A stretch of DNA of 64,000 bases from Rotaria macrura (taxonomy: Eukaryota; Rotifera; Eurotatoria; Philodinida; Philodinidae): positions 1 through 64,000 of the forward strand of contig OENT01000758.1 of NCBI GenBank assembly GCA_900239685.1, written 5' to 3'. This document shows, one piece after another, positions 48,001-60,133 of the stretch. The position numbers and the translations under genes were made by a program. Below the pieces are notes generated by a model. That model worked only from the letters and a program-made list of their open reading frames with translations. It searched no databases and had not been told where the DNA came from. The first letter of the stretch is position 1. Every line of letters begins with the position of its first letter.

Positions 48001-49187
48001 TTTCGTTTTTTCATTTTCAATTTTTTATATCAAACAACATGATAAAACAAACACATGCTTCGTAAAATTTTAGAGCACAAGAATTGGGTGCACGAGAACA
48101 ACCGGTTGGTGCTAATTCAGTTTTTCAACATTCAGAACTATTAGTTAATAGAAGTTTTTCTTTTTTTTTTATTGTCGACTTTGAAATATTTTTCGTTTAG
48201 AATGTAGCGCCTAATGCAGTACCTGATCGAATGTTTAAAGTAGCATTTATCGGTATGTACAATAGGAAGATGATGATCGATGAAAACAAATATGTACGAA
48301 TCTCCTCTATTATCTTTTGTTTAAGGTGATAGTGGTGTTGGTAAAACAAGTTTTATTCAACGATTTTGTACTGATAGTTTTAAGGATACATTCGCAGCAA
48401 CCATCGGTATTGATCTTCAAGTTAAAATGCTTAATCTTGACAATCGTATTATTGCATTACAATTGTGGGATACTGTAAGAAGAGAAAAGAATCACGATTC
48501 TATGTGTTGTTTGTTATTTTCTTTCTTTGTATAGGCTGGTCAAGAACGGTGAGAGTTAACTGTTTTACAATGGTAATCATTTCATTTAGACTTATTTCAT
48601 CGTAATAGATTTCGAAGTATAACAAAACAATACTTTCGTAAATCTGATGGTGTTATCTTGGTTTATGATATAACATCGGAAGTAACATTTCGAAATGTTC
48701 GTGCATGGATGACAAGTGTCCGAGTATGTTTTGTTTTCTCTATAAGTTAGAAATATTCTTCTCATGTTTATAAATGTATGTTTGAAGGAAGCAGCGGACG
48801 ACGATTGTATTGTAGCACTTGTAGGAAATAAAACTGATTTATGTGATGACGATGACAAACGACCTGTGAAGTATAAAGATGGAGCTAAATTAGCTGATGT
48901 AAACGGTTTTTGTTTTCCACTCATTAGTACATGGATTACGAAGTGTTCTATTCGTTTTTGTTTATAGGAATATGGTTGCTTGTTTTTTGAAAGTAGTGCA
49001 CGGTTGGGTACTTCGATCATTGAAATAATGGAATCAATAGCTCGGTGAGCAATTTTTAATAATTACTTCCCTTCACATCATATGACAATATAATTATAGT
49101 CTAATGCAAGAAAAGGACGAGAAACAACGGAAAGGTGAAAACATTGTTGACATGTCATCAAAGAAGAAGAAGCGTGGGTGCTGCTAG
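45080..49187 (+). CDS. Large Rab GTPase with EF hands and coiled coil (RASEF/CRACR2A-type)
   Basis: Eighteen exons: 45080-45311, 45377-45759, 45850-46017, 46106-46221, 46270-46341, 46413-46464, 47234-47328, 47399-47503, 47634-47735, 47843-48004, 48074-48143, 48201-48252, 48326-48474, 48535-48548, 48609-48723, 48788-48898, 48968-49044 and 49100-49187, coding 720 residues (human RASEF and CRACR2A are ~730-740). Two EF hands lie at ~30-41 ([12 protein letters not shown], degenerate) and 64-75 ([12 protein letters not shown], complete). A long Glu/Lys/Gln coiled coil spans ~130-340, followed by an acidic Ser-rich linker. The Rab domain from ~530 has [27 protein letters not shown] and ESSA, and ends RGCC, a geranylgeranylation motif. 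The 14-nt exon 14 codes the AGQE of switch II. The end of exon 10 is uncertain: a GT at 47971 is an alternative. Such proteins couple calcium and GTP binding to vesicle traffic. AATAAA lies about 200 bp after the stop. Confidence 0.92.
46465..47233. other. Long intron 6 of the EF-hand/Rab gene
   Basis: 769 nt, about ten times the gene's usual intron length, separating the coiled-coil exons from the linker exons. It holds a C-run of about 11 at ~46788 flanked by G-rich sequence (GGTAGGGGATTGGGAAATCC). No coding exon was recognised inside, although a short alternative exon cannot be excluded. Confidence 0.55.
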
Positions 49188-49812
49188 TCAGACCAAAAAA
49201 CATTTCCATCATCGTCTTTGTATATGATATATGCACTGCAGTGCAGTTGTTATGGTTTCTATATATATATTTCTTCGATTTTACTGTTTTTATTTTTATT
49301 ATCTTACATATGTACGTTGTTGTTGTTGTTGATGATGAGGTGTTGGGCATATTGGGATCTCTAAGCATGAGAACATGAAAAACAAATGAGAATAAACGAT
49401 TCATCTATTGTTAATGATCGTGAATTAATAAATACATTAAAAAAAAAAGTCAATGAATAAAATAGATGTAAAAACAAGGGTATTTCTGCAAGGCAAAATT
49501 GTATTCATTTGAATTGCTAAATAAACATGAATATGATATAAATGAATTACTTGTCCCTGAGAAGAAGAGAGAGAAAAAAAACACGAGATAGAAAAATGCA
49601 AAATAAGTAACGTATCAAAGAATCATTTGCTGGCCGGTCTTCTATTTACTCTGATGCGTTAGTAAGAAGGCAGCGAGCAGACGAAAATCGTTATCCAACT
49701 TGATAGGATATATTGCAAAGTATACAGTCGTTTTAATTGTATGACTAACGATTGTATCCGTTATACCGATAAACACATTCATGATGCTGTAGGCAATCAA
49801 TCTTATCGGAAA

Positions 49813-49853
<41 letters not shown>

Positions 49854-50035
49854 TATATATGTGTTTGTCGATTGTTTGTCATTGACACAGCGTTATAAAG
49901 AACGCGATCTTATTCTCAAAACAACATCATTAGACATATAACTAGATAACATCTATCAACGGTACGTAAGTATCATTTCATAAGTTCTTTTTTTCTCTTC
50001 AATTTGAATATATTCCATCAATATTATAGATAACA
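49188..50035. promoter_or_regulatory. 3' flank of the Rab gene and upstream region of the ACE gene
   Basis: About 850 bp between two tandem plus-strand genes. AATAAA near 49391 is the likely Rab poly(A) signal. A (TC)n run at 49817-49851 lies 190-220 bp before the ACE start. Confidence 0.45.
49817..49851. repeat. (TC)n microsatellite
   Basis: About 17 CT units upstream of the ACE-type gene. Confidence 0.9.
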
Positions 50036-53000
50036 ATGATTGATTATTTCATGATTCCATTCTTAATTATAATATCCATCAATTGTCAACAAATAGATGA
50101 TGTTGTTGAATGTAATCATAAAGATTTAAGTCAATATCAACTAGATAAAATGAGTCTTGGTGAACAAGAACAACTTGTAAATAAGATTTCTATTTTAATT
50201 TTATAAAATATAATTACATATGCCATACAGATGTGAACTAGTTTTTGTCAAAATATGTTTGATAAATTCTCGATGAAAAATATTTCTCAATCAATAATCT
50301 CACTTGATTTCACTAGTAGAAAAAAAAGCATGTTCGCGGTTGGTTGACTAACGTTATTCATCAGTTGGAACTTCCTATCCGGATACAACATGAAACATAA
50401 CAATTAACAATATATTCCCTTAACAATTAAAAACGAGATATTTGGAAAATATTCTTCTTTACGATACATTATGATGATAATGTCCTTCATTCGAGCCCTA
50501 GAGAAATTTCTTCATTGAATTTTTTATCTATGTCATTTTCTCTCGAATCATTAGTCGACTTTTAATTTCCTGTACGAACATCAAAAAATATAAATAAATC
50601 TTGTTCGCATTTTTGTTGAAACTTTTTTCCTAGGCCAATCAAATGTTAAATGAATATGATAAAAATTTAACAACTCTTGCTTATATTACATCGTCAGCAG
50701 AATTCGAAACACATTTAAATTTGAATGATACAAGTAAAAAACGAGCAACGGTAAAATATCGGTGATCTACCGTTTTCTTCTTTGTATTCCATTGAATTGT
50801 TTTTTGTCTTTTCATCTAGGATAAATATTATGAAATCTATCGAGATTGTTTGAAAACAATTGCAATCTTTGGTAGACAATTTAAAACTTTAATCAATGAT
50901 GAAAATTCATCATTACGTTGGTTATTAATGCGTACACAAGCTATTGGTGATGCTGCACAGAATGATACAGTATTGAAATTCGATGTACAAAAACTTAAAA
51001 CTCGTATTAGAGATATTTATCATAGGAAATTTATTTGGAATAATACAAAACTCAGTATTGACGGTTTGTTGATTCGTTTGCATTTTGTTGTTTTTTATTA
51101 TTATTATTATTAATCATAAGAAGTTCGAACTCGATCGATATTGTCTGTTTAGAAGTCCAAGAAATTCTCGGCACACTCAACTCTCCAAACGAGTTACTTT
51201 CATTATGGAATGCGACTTATGACGTTGCTGCAACGATGCGAGATTATTATTCCACATTGATTACTTTACAAAATCAGCAGGCCAAACAGAATCGTACCTC
51301 AGCAGTAACCCATTCTCACATATAGTCCTCTAAGTTCTTTACGAAAAGATATTATTTATAAAAAAAAGAAAAAATAACGTTTCCTTTTTTTACAATCAAT
51401 GTACGATCTTTAAGATATTTTCAAAGACTTTTGTCATAATTTTTCATCCTCTTGAAATTTGTTTTCATAAAATGTAAATTTTTTATTTCATTCTTCCAAA
51501 AAAAAAACTTAGACTCCTTCTTTAGGTTATATTCAATAAGTTACATTTTAAGAAAACAAAGAAATTAAATTCTTCGATTGCAATACCAGTAAATATATAA
51601 AGGTCTTCTGAAAAATACTATTAACTTCACTACTTTGAGAATATACATTTCATCTATATGATAAGAACAATAACTTTACTTCAGGCTTCGTATACATGTA
51701 TTCTAACAGAATGAATACTAGTTGCCTAAGGAAGAAATATCATATTCAAAAACAACAAATGACACTAGACCATACTGTAGATGTATCTCTCGCATAACTG
51801 ATTTTCAACAACTAAGCCTTATCAATCCTCTAACTACTGTTTCCCCCTAGTACGCAGCATGATATTGCCTAAGGGTAAAAATGTGACGAAAACCAGTTAT
51901 AAGCGATGAATATACGGAATGGTGCAAGTCATTGGCTTTTTCTGAATTTAATATTTATTTCCTTAACAATCTACGCTTGTGCATGGAAGATTTATGATTA
52001 CGAACATTTCCCTAAAGCGTCTTCTCCTATCCTATAGATGACATTTTTTTAATATCAACAGTCAATTTCGTTATAGTTTTTCAATGATCTCTATACAAAT
52101 GTTTTTCGACTAGTCCTGAAATCGATGACAAAACAAGATTAGATAACTATCATGACTAGCAAACGGTAATACTTACTTCTGACAAAAAGTTTTGCTATCT
52201 TCTCTCAAATTGTACTTTACGTATTGTTGACCAATCGAAAGATCTCTTTTGATATTATTCGATGAATTCAATGAAACACTCGAGAAAGAAAACGTATTCT
52301 ACTCGAAGCTTTTAAAAGTGTATCGTACGAAAGGAGAATTATGTATTTTACTGAACTAGTACAACACCAAGATGGTGACATTCGATTGTATAATTCATGA
52401 TTCAACGGATGAAACTATTTAAATTAGGATTAGTTACATTTAAAGCAATTCGATTCTTGTTATTCTATCATTTCGAGATAAGTAATTATCTCGAAATCAA
52501 TGTCATGATCCTGGATCTTTAATATATAATCAAAATATCTAATGTCTCAATAATTACCATAGACATTTAAATCTATTGTTGTCTTTTCTTTCGTGCCATT
52601 TATCTTATGTTAATTATGCGTGTGTACTCTTTGACCATAAATTAACTCGCATTATGATAGAAAATGTTCGTCTTTCGAAAGTATTTGAAAATATCTTAAG
52701 TGTACGATTAATTTAAATCGAAACAGTTTTTTTTTCCAAAGAGTATTATCTCCAACGAACTAATCGAAATCTTGTAATTAACCTTGAATAATCCTCCCCC
52801 CTCCCCGTATTGAAACAATTCTCTTTTGAATATTATTTTTCTTTTTCTTTGAGGCATGAATGATAAAAGTGAATCGATAACCAATGCTGAAGAACGTCGT
52901 GTTGTTGAACAACTATGGCAAGAATTAAAACCACTATATGAACTTGTACATGCATTTGTACGACAACAAATGACTCAAGTTTATCCCGGTCTTGTTAAAC

Positions 53001-54925
53001 TCGATGAACCAATACCATTACATTTAACCAGTAAGCAATGTCAGGAAGTATGACAAGTGTTGATCTTAAATCTTTTAACGTTTCTTTTTTAAGGAGATCC
53101 ATTCGGTTCAATGATGACGTATCTTGAACATGATATACTTCCATTTCGACATGTAAAGGGTATAGATTTAGGTCCAGCCATGAGACGAAAGGTATTCAGA
53201 GAAATACGTTCGTTTCAAATTTTCGATTCTTACTCCATTCATTTAGAATTTTACTGAAAGAAATATTTTTCAATATGCTGATAGATTTTTTGCTACATTA
53301 AATTTAACATCAGCACCAGATAAATTTTGGAATTTATCAATATTTAAAAAGATTCCTAATCGTCATATGGCCTGTCATCCGACAGCTTTTGATATGTACA
53401 AATATGATGATGTTAGGCATGTACTCTGTGTATAGATAGATTCAATGTATAATTATCATATTTAGAATTCGTATGTGTACAAGTGTAACATCACGTGATT
53501 TCTACGTTGTTCATCATGAAATGGGTCATATACAACATTATCTTCAATATAAAACTCTACCATTTTGGTTTCGTCGATCGCCACATGGTGCATTCAGTGA
53601 AGCTATTGGTGATGCCATAGCACTAGCAACAATGTCTCCTACACATTTACAACGTATTGGTTTACTTGAAAACTATACATCATCGAAAGGTTAGCATCTG
53701 TTGATGCAGAATTCCTTATTTTTGTTTTGATCGGCTTTTGTTTATACAGAGGCTAATATAAAATTTTTGGTGTCACAAGCTTTAAGTAGACTGTTCTTGC
53801 CACCGTATGCTTACGCACTTGATCTTTGGCGTTGGTCAGTCTATAATGGATCAATTCAACCACATGAATATAATCGACGTTACTGGGATCTTATGTGAAT
53901 TTGATTATTCTATAATTGTTAATCATAGTGAAAGTGTCGCTTTCATTTGTTCAAATTTCAGATGTCAATATCAAGGTATGAAACCAGCCGAGAAACGTGA
54001 CGAAAGATATTTTGATGCTGGCACAAAACTACACGTGGCTTTTGATCTATCTTATATAAAGTATTACTAATACGACAACGAATAAAAAATAGCTTTTAAG
54101 ATGAATGTTTTTCTTTTTCATCTGTCAAGATATTTTCTTGCACATGTTTTTCAATTTCAAATCTTTGATGTTCTATGTCACGAAGCTGGTCATCAAGGAC
54201 CACTACATCTATGTGACTTACATGGATCGATTGCAGCTGGAAAGAAACTCAAGTATGTAGATGAATATTCGATCGTGACTTTTGTCAAACGTAAGATCAG
54301 GAATAAGTTTCTTATTGATACTTTTGATGAGAGTATTTGAGAGACAGATAAATGATTTTCTAGGAGAAGTATTTTTCTGAAAGAATATTTTTTTTTAATA
54401 TCCTACAAGTTTCTGAAATTTCTCCAAAGATAATTGCATTGTAGGAAATAACATCATTATAGGATAGATCTCTAAGAAAAATATGGATTGTTATTCTACA
54501 CTGTGATTAATTTTAATTCTAACGAAAGGATGACTATACGTCAATTTGATATTGCTATGAGTTCAATTTGATATGACATCACATAAGATGAACGAACTGA
54601 ATACTAAACATTGCACATCTATATATGCATTATCAATGCATTGTTTGATGGATTTAGAATTTTACTTGGACTGGGTTCATCAAAACCATGGGAAGACATT
54701 TTAAACGATTTCGCTGGTGTACGAACATTTTCAGCTAAATCCTGTTTGAAATATTTTCAACCACTTCGTGAATATCTTGAAGATTTAGTTGCAAAAGGTC
54801 AATTAAATGTTGGATGGAAATGTGAAAGTAATAGTTGTATAACAAGATATTTCACTCGAACATATATTTGGCTGATATTATTAATAATAACACATACGCT
54901 TTCATATTATTTCTTTCATTTGTAA
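50036..54925 (+). CDS. ACE: Angiotensin-converting-enzyme-type peptidase (M2), membrane-anchored
   Basis: Twelve exons: 50036-50176, 50634-50750, 50820-51063, 51153-51293, 52854-53030, 53094-53191, 53247-53416, 53466-53689, 53750-53894, 53962-54060, 54130-54252 and 54658-54925, coding 648 residues as a single M2 domain. A signal peptide (~1-18) is followed by an all-helical N-terminal part. The catalytic HHEMGH is at 379-384, with zinc ligands H380 and H384 and the third ligand E408 in FSEAIGD. H350, K508, H510, Y517 and Y520 match testis-ACE H353, K511, H513, Y520 and Y523 at a constant offset of three, so substrate-binding residues are kept. The chloride ligand R522 is Lys here (K519). A hydrophobic C-terminus (YIWLILLIITHTL) suggests a type I anchor. 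It should act as a dipeptidyl carboxypeptidase at the cell surface. Intron 7 is GC-AG (TTAG|GCATGT). AATAAA lies ~105 bp after the stop. Confidence 0.93.
51294..52853. other. Long intron 4 of the ACE gene
   Basis: 1560 nt, splitting the ACE chain at the point matching the vertebrate LINQAARLNG/DSWRS junction. If not spliced, the upstream half would end at a TAG a few codons into the intron. The phase-1 donor AATC|GTACCT and acceptor TTTGAG|GC restore the frame and the alignment. No further exon was seen inside. Confidence 0.7.
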
Positions 54926-55321
54926 AATATAGTATATTCTCGGTTGTCTTGTGTGTTGTTCAGTCTTGAATGATGATGTTTGAACCTATGTTTATCCCAA
55001 AAGGAAAAGTATTTTTTTTATATATGATAGGTGCAGCAGTAAATAAATAATGAAAGATTTGCGATCTTTATTCTATCTATCTTGGTAGTTGTGAAATTTT
55101 CTAATACTAACATAATGATTAAACGGAAAAGCAATAGCTATATTTAAACTGGAAACAACATCGTAGGTGTTATTTAAGTCACTAGTTGTCACTATTATAC
55201 TTAGAAGGAGTGTCGTATCGCTCCTGGTAAGAATATCAAGGGATAAACTAGGAACGATTAAGTGAATATTGACAAAGAAAATTCGTTAATGGTCAAACCT
55301 TTTCAATGTAAGTATAGTATC
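54926..55321. other. 3' flank of ACE
   Basis: Contains the AATAAA near 55029. Otherwise A/T-rich with no gene seen. Confidence 0.45.
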
Positions 55322-55625
55322 AAAGGCGATTATAAGGTTTTGACCAAAAGGCGGGATATATGCAGATGTTTGTAAGACGACTTTCTTTATCGGGTAGCAT
55401 AAATATTTTTCAGTTCTGTTGTGCATCGATGATTTCGAAAATTATCGCCATATTCGTTGTAGTGTACATTAAAAGGCAGCGAATGTGGCGCCATCTAGTA
55501 AAACCATCGGTCCACAACAGAACTTTATAATATATGTGCCACCGGATAGAGGAAGCCTTCCTCTCTTCATTTAAGCATATCCTGCATTTCGGTCAAAAAC
55601 TGGCATGAAACTTATAGCACCTTTG
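55322..55625 (-). mobile_element. MITE-like hairpin element, copy 2 (family A)
   Basis: About 304 bp, inverted relative to the copy at 14099-14310. The left end AAAGGCGATTATAAGG with TTTTGACCAAAAGGCGGG pairs with the right end (TTTCGGTCAAAAACTGG with CTTATAGCACCTTT). A second inner inverted pair, CAGTTCTGTTGTGCATCGAT against ATCGGTCCACAACAGAACTT, makes nearly the whole element foldable. It is longer than copy 1 by ~90 bp in the middle. Confidence 0.75.
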
Positions 55626-57852
55626 ATTACAACCGTTCAATAGATTAAAGTATTTAGCACTAAGAGGTTTCATGTTGTTCTTTTGCGTTCAAATGAGTGC
55701 CATGCATTGCTAAATTCAATTCAACTTGAGAGGAAACAAGTATGTTTGTTTTTCACTTGAATTATTCATAGGAAAAGAATTTTTACATCACCGAACAATT
55801 CCGTGTTCTTCAACAACTATGAAATACACTTTCGATTGGATAGATTTATCTGCCTGGCATTTTCTTTTCAAAGTTTTAATCAACTACCTCTGTTATACTG
55901 TCTAATAATACTTTCGTTGTTCGTGTACATATTCCATAATTATTTATCATAATAGAATGTTGACAAAAAAAAAAGCTGTTTCCTTTTCTTTTTTACTCCG
56001 CCGTGTTACTGATGAAACATACGTTGTTTACACTTTAGAGATTACTATTACAAATAACGTAGATACAAAGCACTCATGAGGCTGAATAAAAATTTATCGA
56101 AACCTATAACAATTTATGCTCAATAAAATTCCCTCGGGGCGCATTCGAATTGGTACAATATAAGCAATTGCTCTTCATGGAGAAGTGTGTGCATAGAGAA
56201 GTTTTACTGCATCTATAAGAAGCAAATATTAACACGAAGAGGGTAAAACGAGAAGACGAAAAAGAAAATTTGATACATAACGTTGCCGCTGATTTTCATC
56301 TTTTTTTTTTTGTATGTGAATTCATCGCAACAGAAAGCAAACACTCTGAAAGACACGATTACTGTTGACATACACGAAGAAAGCGATAAAAACCATTGAG
56401 ATAGGCATTTATTTTTTCTTTCGTATAAATTCATCCAATTCAATAAATGTCATTTTTGGGAAACATGCATAAATATTGAAGATGACTTTTCGAGAGAAGT
56501 TCAAAAGTCACGCTGAACACATTGCATCTCTCGGGAAAAAAAACGAGGCTTGAAGACCGTACAGTTGAGTAGTCAGAACAGAATTTCTACCGCAAACATA
56601 ATCCTGTGAAATTCGAACGAATATATATATATATCGCGAAAACATCGATGAACTATTTGCTTTTTAATCATTTGTATAAATTGACATTTTTGGAAAAGTA
56701 ATTATTGATTTGGATACTCGGTCAATTGCTCTACAACTCCGTAAATATCGAAGTTTTCAAATACCGAGTGACACATTTGTTTTCCCAATAGGAATATATA
56801 AGTACGTGTGCATTTCAATCATTTCAGTTCTCTCTCTCGAGTAATGCTCGATGTTTTCTATTTACTTCTTGATTTTCATAAGCTTTAAATAACTAAATCT
56901 CTTGATAAAATTGAAACTTTTCTTCGGTCATTATCATTTCTCTATAAAGCCCATGGCTTATGCAAGAAATAAGTTTAGAACAGTAGAATTTAAAATATAA
57001 CATGACGTATTGAATATTTATTTAAATTTATTTCAAGTGAAAACATAGAGGTGCATATTTTTACAAATATCTGTAGTACTATTTTACTCTCGTATGAATA
57101 GCATCTATCTTGTTGGCCTGTTTAAAAACTACGAATCGACTATGTTGATTGTTCAATGTTAAATATACACTTCAGTAGACGATTACTAACATGTTCTACG
57201 AATGCTATCAAAATATCGACTCGTCAACAATCTTATTACGCATATTATTCATAACCACGTAGAAAATAGTAACTAAATATCGGTATCACATACACCGCTG
57301 GCAGCATGTCTATGCATGAGAATTGAAAAGATAAGTTGTAAAATGTCAAGATTAAATTCTAACCTTCATACTACTTTCAAACAACAAAAAAAAATGTCTT
57401 GACAAATATTCGATTGACTTTATTTGTTAAGAAAAAGAAAGCAATTCATGTCACTGCAAACAATTATTTGAAGCAATAGTACAAAAATGAAAAATTGTAT
57501 TTAAACGGCATCAATAAAAAAAAAACAATGAATACATTCACGCGTTTAAAAAAATTCAACCTTGCACTCTTGACGAGAACAAACGCTATGTTTTATTTAA
57601 AGAATACAGACCGTAAAAATGTCAGATAACATATCAAAAGTTGGTTGTACTTTTTTTTAATATTTTCAACATGTAAAAATATGTCAACTTTTTTTATTTA
57701 GGCAATGGGAAAGATATTTCTAGAAGAAAAAAGAAAAACAAACAAAAGAATTTATCATGAAAACCCCCGACTATAATTTGCATTCTCTAGCATCACATTG
57801 AAATTGAGATTAGTATATTAGTAAGAATTCTCGATTTTCTCCTTGTACAATA
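55626..57852. other. Convergent intergenic region, no gene seen
   Basis: About 2.2 kb between the family A element and the 3' end of the next minus-strand gene. A/T-rich with TA runs (around 56620-56634). No supportable gene. Confidence 0.4.
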
Positions 57853-59487
57853 TCAAAATTTAGAGCTTATTTTGCCGAAAATATTCTTCATAGCACCATT
57901 CATAATATCATCGACACCATCGGGTAATTTATCGGTAATATGTTTTTTAAGTTTATCTTGAATAATATCATCAGCTAACATACGTAATAAATCTGGATAA
58001 CGTTCTTTTAATTCTTTGATAAAATCTTCAGGTGAATTTAATTTTAATTTCGAATTTTTTAATAAATCAACAATTTTATTTATAAACACACGTAATTTAC
58101 TTAGATAATTACTGCCACATACAATTTTATATAATGGATGTAATGCTGAATATTTCTCAAGAATTTTTGTACATTCATCAACATAATTTGATAATGGTTG
58201 TAAAACATCATCCTCGTTTTTTAACGCAAGAATACCATAGGTTAATATTAATTCAATATTTTGCATCATATTTCCAATGAGACTAACTTCTTTAACTGTA
58301 TTCGATGCAGCCAATTGAACAGCATCCGATCGAGCTAAATCAATATCAGTCGGATAACTACTTTTCAATGTAGGCTCATTCGAATTCGATATTTCATCAG
58401 CCTGACAACATCATACAAAGGTGAACATTAAGATTTTAAAATCTCGAATACGAACTTGTGCAGCTAGTTTTTGTCCATGTTTCTTAATTAAATCATCATC
58501 AAGTTTGTTGGCTGCTTTATAGAAATTTTCAAATGAAGACAATGTTTTTTCAACGATCGGTGCCTGATTGCCAAATTTAGAAATTTTTCGATGAATTTTC
58601 GTTGTCATTTCCAAAGGAGCAAATCGTTCGTTTGTTGCACGCTTGTCTCCTAGATATGTCAATTGAATTAAAACAGAAAATTTATATGATTGACATACCT
58701 GTCACTGCCAGTTTACCAAAGAGTAAACTTAACTTTTGACCGACTTGCTCAATAAATCCTCGAACAGTTTCCGCTAATTTTTGTAAATCATTTATATTGG
58801 CCATATCAATATGGAAGAATTTACAAAATACATCGATTATTTGTCCAAGAAAATCAAGTATACGACCAACACCAAGTTCACCTAATTTTTCATCAATAAC
58901 AGCAAGTATAGTATTAAGCTAAATGAATTAAAGTATATAATACTTGTTAGAATGAATTGACAATGTCTTACCCTGCCGAGTAACATACCAGAACCACAGC
59001 ATAGCAGCGCCAGAACACCTAAATTACCATGTTCAGTTAGAGCTTCTCGTGCTTCCATTAACTGAGTCTCAATCAAATTAAGTATATCAGGATGTTCAGC
59101 GAATATAATACAAGCTAAACCAGATATTGATTCATAAATTTGAATACTTGATAGAAATGTTTCAACAATAGGCGGTATATTTGTGAATCCTGCGTTTTGT
59201 ACCGTTTCATAAAATTGTTTAATGATTGAAAAATGCTGTTTCATCGGACGAATATCATCATTATTAGCAGTAGCAGCTGCTGCATCAGTCGTACTCGGTA
59301 AATATTCACAAACCTTTTTTGTCCATTCACAAAGTTCATTCGCATTCGGTCGTTTGATAAACGATGTTTCTGAATTAGGATCTTGTGTGAAACGTTCAAC
59401 AAACGTTCTTAACTTATCAATATTTGGAGTATCAGGTGGATCACCGCCATCTCCATTTTGACGTCCGAGACACGACAGAAGACTCAT
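57853..59487 (-). CDS. Unrecognised helical protein
   Basis: Four exons: 59487-58972, 58918-58699, 58649-58456 and 58401-57853, coding 492 residues. I do not recognise the family. It starts MSLLSCLGRQNGDGGDPPD, with no signal peptide. The rest is predicted mostly alpha-helical with amphipathic stretches. One hydrophobic patch at the exon 1/2 junction (LGVLALLCCGSGMLLG) might be a buried helix or a membrane contact. The C-terminal half is Leu/Lys/Asp-rich (DKLKKHITDKLPDGVDDI) and ends GKISSKF. There are no Cys/His clusters and no nucleotide-binding motifs. All three introns (46-54 nt) keep frame, so the gene model is solid even though the function is unknown. The start is the first ATG; two upstream codons in frame do not include ATG. 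Confidence 0.8.
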
Positions 59488-59773
59488 CACACAACTTTGT
59501 CCTTGCTATGTTCTTATTATTCTTATTCTTCTGTCTGTTGATATAGCGTAGGTAGATAGATTATGAAGTCTTTTTTTGATTGGTTAAAAGATTCCCAAAA
59601 CGGGACGACGAATATTATTAGTTGCTTAAGCTGTCGCTGTGAATCATCTGTTTGGTTCCTACATTCATTATTCATAAGATCGAACATGATTAACATCTAC
59701 AATACATGAGAAACATTCTTCATAAAAAAAAAAATCAAATTGCTTCATCTAGCTTTTTCTCCTAGAGTTTTAT
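59488..59773. other. Gap between helical-protein gene and dynein light chain
   Basis: 286 bp, the upstream region of the helical-protein gene. It follows directly on the 3' end of the Tctex-type gene on the same strand. No feature beyond A/T-rich tracts. Confidence 0.5.
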
Positions 59774-60133
59774 TCAATAATAAAATACGGCAAAAACTGT
59801 CGCAACACACATAAGACATTGATTAATATAGATCGATTGTGCATATCGATCGGTTTCAGAATCCCAATAAGATCGTGAAATCATTTGTAAACTTTCATTT
59901 TCTTGTTGACAAATAAAAATTTGTATAATAAATTTATAACGTTCATAACCAAATGTTTTCAATGAATCTTTGATTTTATTTGCAAGATCTTTAGCTAAAA
60001 AATTACATTGATTTAAATCATATTGTTGATCATGTAACGTATCGTGAAGAATTTCATGCATACGTTTTTTAACTTCTTGACAGTTAAAAATGTTTTTCGG
60101 TAAATCTATTTCATAAGCACTATCATCAGACAT
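59774..60133 (-). CDS. Tctex-type dynein light chain (DYNLT2B/TCTEX1D2-like)
   Basis: A single exon of 119 codons. It has the full Tctex-1 fold pattern: an N-terminal helical part, then GYERYKFIIQIFICQQENES and a core beta-strand region with SYWDSETDRYAQSIYIN and CVATVFAVFYY at the C-terminus. These match the RYKxxVQ, FWDxDTDNY and F(C)VxxxFxxFYY signatures of the family. The length is typical of short members (~110-140). These proteins dimerise and dock on dynein intermediate chains of cytoplasmic or ciliary dynein; the WD(A/S)xTD style is closest to the ciliary TCTEX1D group, but this is a weak call. The TGA stop overlaps an AATAAA hexamer (TGAATAAA), so the 3' UTR may be extremely short. 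Confidence 0.88.
   Translation of the reverse strand: MSDDSAYEIDLPKNIFNCQEVKKRMHEILHDTLHDQQYDLNQCNFLAKDLANKIKDSLKTFGYERYKFIIQIFICQQENESLQMISRSYWDSETDRYAQSIYINQCLMCVATVFAVFYY

Noticed and set aside
51294-52853. Two separate ACE-like genes
   Set aside because: The upstream part would end in a stop and the downstream part lacks a signal peptide, but joining by the phase-1 donor and acceptor restores one collinear M2 peptidase.
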